64,000 nt of DNA. Source: Sanderia malayensis. Taxonomy: Eukaryota > Cnidaria > Scyphozoa > Semaeostomeae > Pelagiidae. A model generated the notes under the pieces. It saw nothing but the letters and a program-made list of their open reading frames with translations. It did no database searches and was not told the DNA's origin. The stretch is from the NCBI GenBank assembly GCA_013076295.1, contig RQOL01000616.1, positions 806,001-870,000 of the forward strand, read 5' to 3'. The stretch's first letter is position 1. Each line of letters starts with the position of its first letter. A program made the translations under genes and the position numbers. This document shows positions 12,501-24,500 of the stretch, piece by piece.

Positions 12501-15500
12501 CCTTCTGAAATCAGCACAGAGCTTTAATCTCTTTCTCACGCTGCTCTCCGAGTGCTTTGGGAATGCCCGTCTTATGTCCTCCATCTTAATTCGCCTTGGG
12601 TTTGTATTACTTTTCCAGAACAATCGGTAAATAAATATCTAGAAGATAAACCATTCCCTGTTACTAAATTGATTATTGTTCACCGTAAATCCTTGAATAA
12701 GCCCCCACCTTCGAATAAGCCCTCCCCTCGAATAAGCCCCCATCCTGATAATCATTTGCAAGGATATTGAGCCCAAGTATCGAGACATTGAAGTTGTTAA
12801 GTGAATGTATTGCAAATAACAGCAAGTTTAAACTAATAACTTCATTGATTGGCCGCATCGTATAGCTTAAATTTTGCTTAATACTGAACAATAATCAGAC
12901 TAAAATTTCGTTTTTGCAAATAAGCCCCCGGGGGCTTATTCGAGGATCTACGGTAAGGGTATATACGAACGAGGGTGCATTTGCATGCATACAATTGCTA
13001 CCGTTGCTAAAATACTCATCAACAAACCTGAAGAAAATCTCGCATGTGATTATTGGCTTTCTTTGAGTTTGGACCTGGTACTTCATACTTGGGACATTCT
13101 TGGCCAATTGTGAAAATCGAATTTACAAAGCGTACATAATAGCTAAAAATAAATGAAAGAATTTCAAAATAATTCATGAAATGAAATAAAATTCCTCAAA
13201 CTACAAAGCAACAATGGCACAATTTTCGCCCAAAAATCAACTTCAAAAATGGTAGCTTTAGTTGCCTGGAATTCTTGTAGCATAATGGTGCACTGGGCCT
13301 ACCACTGAAACTCAAAGGCGTAAAGCGTTAAGTAATAGAGACAATGGGATATCGATAATAAAAGGTTCGTTGTATCAAGTTCAAAATTTCATTTTATCTT
13401 CGAGACTATGATCCTTGATGTAATAACTTCCGGTAGTCAAGGTCATTATGACCAACCTCGAACCCAGGGCCCTTCCAGCTTCGCTGACATGGCCCTGGTA
13501 CCTACCTCGCAATAATGGGCTGTGATTGGCTAACCAATTAACAATAGAAATTGCATAAGTTAGTGACCCGGGGAATTTCAAGAATTAATTTTCATGAAAG
13601 GCAAGGGAAATGTGCCGACAATGTGAGAGAAAACGTGACCCTGCGTTGTTGTTATTTATTATGCTTCACGAGTAAAACCCTAACAAGAATTTTAAAAACC
13701 TTTCGATGATGACAGGAGAAAATTATAAACAGGTGATAGCTTCATTTCTTTTTTTCAATCCGAGATATTTTCAAATTTACTTCGGCCTGTTTGCAGCGCC
13801 TAGGCCCAGCAAAAACGTATGATTTTTGGACTGATTTGTTGTTAATTTTGAGGCTTAAAGTTCTGAAAATTATTATTAACATCAAGTTTAAAGCTATATA
13901 TAAATTTTACGTTTAATTCAGGCGTTATTTTGCTTTTTACACGTCTGAAAACAAATAGTTCGGGGGCATAGGTGAAGGCCAATTTTGCTCAACATAAATA
14001 ATTGTTGTACTCCTCCAAAATGAAAGTTTGCTTTGTCAATTTATGAAATTCAGTTTCAAACACTTTTGATAAATATTCTTTCCGGTCTAATCTTCAACTT
14101 GGAATGTTACTTTCAATTATGTGAATTTACATGCACCTGTTGCTCAAAAATTACGATTGAATTCGGATAAAACCGATATAATCACTTTCAATTTCCGTGT
14201 GTTTTGATGTTTTATAAAAAATTCGCACAGCAATAGGAATTAAAAAAAGGACTCTCTGACAAACATTAATCCCAAATAATTCCAAAATTGTCATAGAGAA
14301 AACTAAATTGTAGACGAAACAAAATGGCGTGGAGGCACGACCGACGCTAATTATGCTATATTAACCCTGATATTTTAACTTCATGTATGTTTTTGCATAA
14401 TTACATGGAATAAATTCCCAACAAATTTGGAGGTAGGTACCAGGGCCATGTCAGCGAAGCTGGAAGGGCCCTGGGTTCGAGGTTGCATTATGACGGTACA
14501 TTACTCCTTATCTGCCGGTTATCAATTTTAACATGAAGCACGCACAGTTTTGCCCATGGAAGTATTAGATCCAGAACTCTCATTATTCCACAATGTTTGT
14601 TATAGGAAATATGTGAAAATCTGGCAAATATTCCCGGAAAGTAATTATTGCGGCATTACTTACTGGTCATTGGAGCGAATAATAAGAAAGTCAGTGGGCT
14701 TCATTTTGTGAGGATACGCAGGAGCTCGATACATGTTATTTTCAAATGCCTACAACAAAGGGAAAATCGATTTAACAAGAGATATTCCTATCCGAAGATT
14801 TCCGCCAGGATAAGATTTACGGTATTTGCAAATTGGTTTAACGAGAAGGAGATGTGCAAGAGAACAAATCGTATCAAAGCTGTTTGTTAAAAACGATAAC
14901 AGTGGTAATTGGGAGTTAAAATAAATAGAATATAGCCATAAAATGAGAAAATGGTGCAATTTATTTTTGTCAGGGTTTTCAGACCTTTTCAGCTTCACAA
15001 CTTGTGCAAATGTTTTGATGCTTGTTATTTTCGATTTATGCTTGCGAAATAACTGGTGAATAGTTATTTGCAAATTGCAAAACATGCTTGCTGTGTGCGT
15101 TTCAAATGAATTTGAATGTCAGTGTCAATAGAAATTGTCAATGCATTGTAATAATCTTTTTCTGGTACACGTTTTTTTTTTATAAGAAACCGGTTTATAA
15201 GAAACCTAGATCTAGACGGCCTAAAATTTAAGAAACTTTTAGAACTACAAGGAAATATTTAAGAAACATTAGAAATTTCGGAAACACGTTTTTCCTTTAC
15301 GGATTCAACAAATATCAACTACAGTAAGTGTGTTTTATGTGCTAAGCATAACACACACTTGCAACGAACGACATCACATGACGAACGACATCAGATGCGT
15401 ATGCGCAAGAGTTTCCATCGTACGTTGGCAATTCAATGGAAGATCAACAGGGGGTGAAATTAGAACTTCGCTCTATTGTTTCAAAGGAAATCTGAAAAAT

Positions 15501-18500
15501 TCCATTGGCCGATTTCTCACGCATCGACGATCCTCTGAACTTCCGTCGATAGCGTTTTAAAGATTCCCGGCTGCTCCGCAGCGGAAATCAATTAAAGGAC
15601 TTATGCAAAAAAAAACAAACATTTTTGCTAAAATCTATATATTTACAGTTTAGTGCTCGAGGCAAACAAAAGAAGCTACTTGTACTTAGAGAACTTGTTT
15701 TCACTAAGTGGAGCTTCTAATGTAAATTTACGGTTCATAAACATAACATGCCATTTTTCACTAAGTGGAGCTTCTAATGTAAATTTACGGTTCATAAACA
15801 TAACATGCCATTTTTCACCAAGTGGAGCTTCTAATGTAAATTTACGGTTCATAAACATAACATGCCATTTTTCACCAAGTGGAGCTTCTAATGTAAATTT
15901 ACGGTTCATAAACATAACATGCCGTTTTTCACTAAGTGGAGCTTCTAATGTAAATTTACGGTTCATAAACATAACATGCCATTTTTCACCAAGTGGAGCT
16001 TCTAATGTAAATTTACGGTTCATAAACATAACATGCCATTTTTCACCAAGTGGAGCTTCTAATGTAAATTTACGGTTCATAAACATAACATGCCATTTTT
16101 CACCAAGTGGAGCTTCTAATGTAAATTTACGGTTCATAAACATAACATGCCGTTTTTCACTAAGTGGAGCTTCTAATGTAAATTTACGGTTCATAAACAT
16201 AACATGCATTTTTCACCAAGTGGAGCTTCTAATGTAAATTTACGGTCCATAAACATGCCGCAACATAATTTGACAATATTTTGTAATTTGGGAGTTATTC
16301 ATTCTCAGAGTAGTCAATTTTGAAAACTTTTATTGAAAAATACTGCTTATCGTGACATTACAATGACGAGTCATCGCAGACGCCTTTGAAAAGCACATCC
16401 ATCAACATCAAAGCAAGTCAGCCGACAACCACACAACACAACAACATAAAGATACAGACCAAACAAGATAAAAAAAAGACAGATAGGGCACACAATAAAG
16501 TTAACAGCTTTGCGAAATGCGGCAAAACATCATTCAAAGTATACGAAAGATATAAGAGCGTGTATATGTACAATCTGTAAGCAGATGCTTGATCTTATCC
16601 AATCAAATGCGTTTCTGCAATGGTAAGGAAATTGAACGTGTGATCACTTTCTGAAGTGAGTAATGCATAAATATTTTGCTTTTGCATGTGATTACAGGAA
16701 TTACATTATTCAATGCACATGCTTGAATTTTGTCGAATTACATTTTATTTCCAGCATGTATCGACTAGACTCGCAACTCGCTCAACCAAGCGAGCAAAAC
16801 GAGTGAGGCACAGGGACGCAATGTAGTGGGTCTACAGCACATCCATAAAGAAACGTATAATGGTGGTTCGTGTGTTGTAAGGGCACCGAAAGGGAGAGTT
16901 AAGGCGTAGGACGGAGCCAAAAAGCGGCGTATGCCAATAGTCTGTGAAGTCTGTTAATAGACGCATAATTTTTTCCAATCAAATGCGTTTATACGATGAT
17001 CAGGAAGCTGTAAATGTGATCACTTTACGAAAGAATAATATACAGTCGACTCTCGCTATCTCGAACTCGCAGGGGAAATGAAAATTTGCTCGACATAGCG
17101 GGAGTTCGAGATATCCTAGCTAAATTCACCCAACTAGAGAACACGGGAAATTGTTTAATCAAGGTTGGCTATTCGAGGGCAGCGCTTTTAAAGAAGCCTT
17201 TAATTTGTGCCTTTTAAGTGTAAATGATAGGCTTCAAAGTACACCAAGTTTGAACTAAATAGCGTCGTTATACTAGAAAATAATCAACTACTTAAGTCCT
17301 ATTCACACTGCACAACTATACCGGGTTCGCCGCGGGTTAAATAAACCCAGGTCCGTCACTGGTATAATTCAGCTTCGCTTACACAATAACGTGATAAGCT
17401 GAGGCCAACCCGAATTAGTTTCACACGCTGTTAACACGCATGCGCGCTGTGTATGGGTTTTTTTCTTTGTTTTCAACAAAGGGAACAATAGACAGCAAAA
17501 CGGTCACTAATACTCAGATCCCTCTAAACTCACGAAAAATTGGCTTTTTAGTAATAAGTCGAAAAAGCAAAGCAAAATTTATCTGCTTATTAATTGATGA
17601 GGGCAGCGTATGCAAATTTGACAATTAATTTTTCATGGCAAGATAATAAACTGTGTGAAATGTGATCTCCTTCGCTGATTAATTCAGCAATCACATCACC
17701 TAAACTTTTTCAAGATCTATTTTTGTAAAATCACTATGTATTGCGATGTAACTGTGGAAGAAAGTCACTCTTGTCAAATTAAAGGTCTATAAGAGAGATA
17801 AAGTGCGCATGCGCACCATCTATAAATAGATGCTTTCTATTCAATCAAATGTTTTTGTACAATGATCAGAAAACTGTGCACGTGATCACCAGCTGGATTG
17901 AGTGATACATATTGTGTTTTACATGAAGTATATATTATTTAATGCATGTGTTTGCAAGCGGAACAGGGTGATTTTAATATTTGTTGTTTTGCTTACAGCG
18001 CAATTGATCATGAAAAATGGAAACAACAAGGTCAAACCTGTAAAGTCTGTCCAGGTGCGAGCTGGCCAAGAAATGGGGAATTATGAACGTAGACTGTTTC
18101 ACCATACTCAAGCTGAGGACAACCAGAATCTTTTCCATGTTTCTGCAAAAAACATCAGTAAATTAACTAAATTAAAAAAATTTAACTTAAGGTTAAGAAT
18201 AATGTTTCAAAGAATACAAAATGCGACAATATATACAGTGTTAGTTACTATATTCGATAGAACTTTAGTTTACTACAGTGAGCTCTATATAAGAAGTCTT
18301 ATATAGAATACTTATATAGAGTTCACTGGTTTACTGCGAAGGACTGTAACCGAATAAAAAAGGTACGCCCCAACTTAACGTGAACACTACTAATTGTCAC
18401 GTGAGTATTGATGGACGGTTACAGGAAGGGGATTCCCCACAACAGATGAATTTAAAACGACGTTTTCAGCACATTGTGTATCAACTCAAGAATCCCCCCC

Positions 18501-21500
18501 CCCTTTGCTGCAAAGTCTTGAACAACAAACAACAAGACTGGCGCTTCAAATAAAACAAATTTTGCTCAAAAGCAATCCGTTAACATTTGAAAATTTGATC
18601 GCCGAGCCATCGAATTCCGTATTGCACAAAGACCCTGTCTCAGGGTAGTTTGTGGCAGCAGAGAATAAATAGCATGGGCTTACCCTTCGGTAGTAATTTC
18701 TTATTCTATTATTCATGCCAACTTGCGGAAGAAGAGGTGGCCATTCTTCACAGTATTCAGTTAATATCAATTCACCATCCATTCCAGTCAAATCTTCCGC
18801 TGTTCGCATGAAAAACATTTCTCCGCCACCAAATGCCTGACGCTCCTTTTCACGCTCCTAAAGAAAAATAAAAACAATATCTAATCAATAGAAATAAAGT
18901 TTAAAACAGAAAAAAATTGTTTTAACATAAAATTTGGGATGCAGGTTAGCATGTTAAACCAAATTGGGAACACGATACGACAAGAGCAATTAGCAATAGA
19001 TTTGTTATTGGTAATTATCCCATCCATAAAACACTTCCATAACAACAGAGTCTTTTTTAACAAATTTTTAGTGGGGGGGGGGAGGGCAAATCATGAAAAG
19101 GGACCTATTGGCCCTGAATTCGTGTTTCTTAAAACAACGATAATATAAAAATTTCAAAGACAAACCTTGGCCTTTTTTTTTATGTTTCTCAAAAGACACT
19201 GAACGACATGTAGACCAGGCTTGTTTGATTTCTTTTTCATTATCTGTGGCCTGTGGAAATGCCGAAGATCTGAAGGCGAAAGGTAAGTGGGGAAAAACGG
19301 GCGACGGAGCTCCAATGCTGGTGTTGAATGCTGTAAAAACGTAAATTGTTTGGTATGTGAGAGAAATAATTTTTGAAGTAAGAGGATTGCATATACATAC
19401 AAAATGTAATTAGGAATTTATTCGCTTTGAATTAGTTTTACTTAGTTTTAGTTTAATGTAAATAGTACACATGGAATAATTTTACAAAATATAATTTACC
19501 AAAAGGGTAAAAGCTATATAGCAACTTGAAGAAAAGTAATATTTGGTATAATCACCTGAATAGTTAAACTACTTAGGTCGATTTGTAAAGGATTTTCCAC
19601 AAGATCTAGAAAAAAATCGAAATTCGCATCAAATACATTAATATACGAGAAAAATTAAAATTATACCCTTAGTAAAACAGACACAAGCTCTATATAACGG
19701 TCGGCCTATTATTAAGACGATTCCTTTGCCAGCCAACTGAAGGACAAGCAAGACTGATGGAAGGGTGCACTTTCAGGAAGAAGCCCAGTAAATGGGAGCT
19801 TCAAAAATTAACAAAAAATTAACAAAGGACTATTGTTGAGACGGAAATTGAATGAGGCTCGTCCGACAACACCTTAATCCAGAAATCAACTTGCTTCGCT
19901 AATTGAAGCACTTGAACACTCGAAACAGAGATGTTATGCTACTGACCTTGTTTCGGCATATAATATATATCATTTGAAAGGTTGAACATATCTTTTGGAG
20001 GGCATCTTTGGTGGAGCATCTACATAAAAGTAAAAAATTATTAGCTCAAAGTTAAAAGTGATTTCAATAAAAGTAAGAGAAGCAAAACAAAATCATTTTG
20101 TCAACCAGCTAGAAGTCTAACAATTCTCATCATTAAAACTGAGTAGAAATCCGCCTTAGGGGGCACCTCATACGACCACCACGTGAATACGTATTTTTTC
20201 GGCAAAACAGCCATATTCTGATACAAACCCCCAAATTTGTGATCCATTTCCATTTGCAACCGTATTAACTAGATTTCACTGCGAAACGTAATGAAAGAGT
20301 ATTATCAACAATCATGTGCAAAAATGCTACAATTACCTGTTTTTCTTCATCTGATTTTTGTTTGTTTCCAATTTTCGATCGATTTTTACTGTCCTAAAAA
20401 GAAAGAAACTCGTAACAATCATAAAAATGAGTATCCTTTGAGGGGAAACATTTATTAAACTCGCTGTAAGAAATCGAGAACAACGTTAAACGCATGAAAG
20501 AAAAGCTTAGCAAGGTATGCTTGTCGTATCGCTTCACAGCTATTTCATAATTATATAAAATCAGCCTGTATATCAACAGCCGTTTTGCTCTGAACTTAAA
20601 TAAGGAATACCTTTTTCGGAGTGGTGTCCTGCTCAGAACTTTGACTGTCCAGTGTTGGCTCACTTGGCATTGTTAATATCAGATTTTCATCATTTGGATC
20701 AAGACAGAACATGATTGGTGATGGTATTCGAGGCATCGCCTGCAGAAAATAAAAAATCCACATGAAATCATATTTACGGTATATTTTGTACACGCGAAAG
20801 TAACAAAGAAGCACTATCTTTAATTCAGCAAGGCCCTCTTTATATATAATTAGAGTTTTGAAAGTAAGAATTTTTATAATTGGTAACAGTATTAATGAAC
20901 CAATAAATCCGTGTTGAAGAAAACACATTGTTATAGCCCTGTTTACACTACATAAACTAACCCAGGGCAAACCCGGGGCGAACCCACCTCTGTAGCAGGG
21001 TGAGTTTAAAATGGGTCGACCCAGGGGCGAACCCGGGTTAGTTGCGTTTACACTACAAAAATCTAACCCGGGTTAAACTAACTCGGGTTCGCCCCGGGTT
21101 AGTTTGTGTAGTGTAAACAGGGCTTATGGCATGTAATGCAATATTTTCACCCAAAGGTAAACTTTGAAGAACATACCTCATCATCCCAGATGATCTTGTC
21201 TTCCCATTTTCCATAAACCAAATCTTTATTTTCCACTGGAAAAATACTGTACCAATTAGATACTTCATCGCTTGGCAGTTTCCTGCCGGCAATGATATCT
21301 GCATCATTGGAAAAGTTTTTCAAAATGGCGGCGCTTGACAAGGCTTGCGATGAAGATTTTTCCGCTGCAAAAAAGGAAACACGTGGACGATAAAGAAACT
21401 AAAATAAAATACCAAATTAAATTAAACTAAACTTAAAATTAAATTAAACAATTAAGACACCGAAGGTTTATTTAATTATGCCTAATAAATATTTGTTTCT

Positions 21501-24500
21501 TATTTCACGTCACTTCTGGCATAAAACATTGGGGGTAGGGGTTGAAAAGATAGGGGGCTTATCGCAAAAACCTATTACTTGAGGGTATCCATTCCAGAGG
21601 GGGCTTTGAATGAGGGGGGAGCTATATAGAGATTTCACAGTATTTACATTTTCAGAGCGAGTAGCAAAAGTTGCATGACTTGAGGAGGTCTATTGCAGAG
21701 GGGGCCTTGAATGAGAGCGGAGCTAAATAAAGATTTTACGGTATGTATATTTTCAGTGCAAGTAGCAAAAATTGCATGATTTCAGACGGCTGCATAAAGA
21801 GTGATTTCAGTTCTATTGATGGGCAAAGATACAAACCATTTCGATATACATTAGCCAAGTATGCTTGCATTGTTCTAATATTCCCCGACGGTATCCAACC
21901 AGCTCTGCTCTGAGCAATGGCCGATTGCTTTGAAGCTTTATAATCCTCGCTTGACCAAACGATATCTTCCTCCCAGGGCGCCTGAACTATCATATTAAAC
22001 GTGTCATCTGTAGGCATATCAATGCTGTCTTTGTCATCCAGTGATATTGTTTTGTCCGAAATCGGAGAATCCTAAAAAGCATTAGATGCACAGGATTAAA
22101 TCAAAAGACATCAACAATAACTACGAAACAAACAGCAACATTTCTGGCAGATACAGTAAAAACCCGCATATAAGAACCTGTAAATTTCCACCCAGGCTAT
22201 TGTTCCAAGACAATTGGCTATTGTTTTGAACAGACATATCACCCTGAAGGTTCTTAATCCATTGGTTCTTATATGCGGGTTTTACTGTAAATGGATCACT
22301 GAAGTTACTAGATGTTGGTTTCTTGTGTCTTGAGCACATGCACGAGTTTTAGATGCAATAGGAGCACTTGAACGCAAGTTGTATTGAATACTCGAACTCA
22401 AAATGCTATTATGCACGAGAAAGTTAACAAACAAAGTTAACACACGACTGCGGTCGTCAACAGTTGAATAACGCTAAATTTTCCTGTTTAAGAATCTCTT
22501 CCGTTGCGTTGTTTTTCCTTTGCATGTGATCATATACGTAGTGAATATTCTAGCAGGTCTAGCAGGGGATTGTAAACTCTTGGTAATCCGTGTTTCGATT
22601 TTAAATCCTTGTCAGCATAATAGCGTAAAAGTAGAAGAATGCTATAGTACCGCACGTGTTGGTACGAGAAAGCATCAGAATTAACAACATACGGGTTCAA
22701 GTGTAAATCTAACAAATGTGCATAATACCTTTTCTTCTTTAAGCTTGAATCCATAATCAAAATTAGCACCATCATTTCTTACATTGTAATAATTATACCA
22801 ATATTCAGCCGGGCCGTATCTCCATTCACAGTTGACAATTTGTTTCTCTTTGTCATCTTCAGTAACTTCGTTTTTCTGCCGCTTTTGTATTAAATGTGCT
22901 GGTGCGTATAATTCAATGGGAATATCCTCTAGCATTCGCACCTAGTAAAACAAAAACAATGAAATTTTAAACAATTGAAAATATGATACGTGAAAACATT
23001 CTATTTAGTTCCAGCGAATAAGGCAAATAGAAAAAACTCTGAAATCAGTTAGCTTGTTAACAAGAAACACTTGGAAGATGTAGTTTACGAAATGATAGAA
23101 ATCCTTCCTCAAAGTAACGGAGACTTTAGCATTCTAATAGTAAAGATGGGGCGTAAAGATGTCAATACCGCATCGTCAATTTGACAGTCTTCGGGGCGTG
23201 CCAAGGGTGGGGTTTTACAACGAAAGCCTTTCTCTCCAACTTTCCCAATGCTATCTCCATCAGAGCTGTAGATTCTTTTTTTCTTTCTTCGCTTTTTCAG
23301 GCCTTTCCATTGAGCCGAGACATATTTCTTAGGCCCAAAAAGACGCGAAAATCGAAGAGCTTTACCGTGACGAAAATCAGGAAAGAGTTCCGTGACAGTT
23401 TTAGGGTCGCTCTTCTCTATGATGCCAGAAAATACAGCTGGAAAAAATCATGCGAAATAATAACATTTAAAATTACACCAGAAACAAGAAAAGAAAAACC
23501 TTGCACGTTAATCAGTAAAATTGAAATGAGAAGCAAAAGGAATAACTGGGAGATTAGAAATAGGACGCAGTAAGAAGTGGAAGAGGTAAGTAACAATGGT
23601 AGTGGTATCCTTAATTGTATCACGGATAGCATTAGAAGGAAGTTACATCACTAGAAACCAGTGGCGTAGATAGAGGGGGGTCAGGGGGCGAAAAACCCCC
23701 CTGTAGAGCTAAACTTCCGTTTTGTCGGAAAATTGTTGATCTTGTCGGAAAATAAATATCTTCTGTTTACGTTCAGTTCTAGCTAATTTCCTTATCGTAT
23801 ATTCATAGTCTCGAAGAAACAAAAGTGCTTATTAAAATTCTGTCGGAAATTTCTCGCCCTCCTGAAAAAATTTCCTATCTACGCCATTGCTAGAAACACC
23901 AGCAACGTAACGAAAGACGGCAGTAAACACCATCAGAAACAACAATAACAATAAGAGCAGTAGCGAAATCAAAAATATTTGAGGAAAAATTACCTTGCGA
24001 ATCAGTGTCTTCTTTAGACTTAATGATTTGTTCAATTGACTTTCCGTGAGATTCGCTATGTGAGCTTGGCTGGCTCTTTAGATCCTTTGCTTGTAATGCT
24101 GGCTCCTGTGGTGGGGATGATGGAGAAAACATGTCAGCAAGAGCCTCGCTTCCCTGATGCTCTTCTTCTGATTTCGAGGTTTCGGCAGATGGCACAACAG
24201 ATGGTAAGCGCATGGCATTGTCTGGTGTAGTGACGCTGGATGCCTCAGCTGAGAGTGGAATAAAAAGAGAAAAATAATAAATAAATGTTTTTAAATATTA
24301 TTCTGTCAACCATTGGTTATATTAAATAGACTTGCTTACAGTAAACAACAGACTAAACAAATAAACATTTTTTATATTTGTAACAAATTGAAATCTTAGA
24401 CTGGACGTGGAGGGATTTCAATTGTGGTGATGAATTTCAGGTATAAGTTCAAGATTACAAACCTTAACATTAAATATTAAACTTTTCCCAACAAACCCTA

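Noticed and set aside
15653..16237. 194- and 177-residue repetitive proteins on both strands
   Set aside because: Products of a 57-bp tandem repeat with a multiple-of-three period; nothing supports translation.
15696..16256. CRISPR-like array
   Set aside because: There are no distinct spacers; units are contiguous and the DNA is animal.
17902..18306. 134-residue plus-strand frame
   Set aside because: It is the antisense shadow of TAF1 exon 16 (18038-18142).
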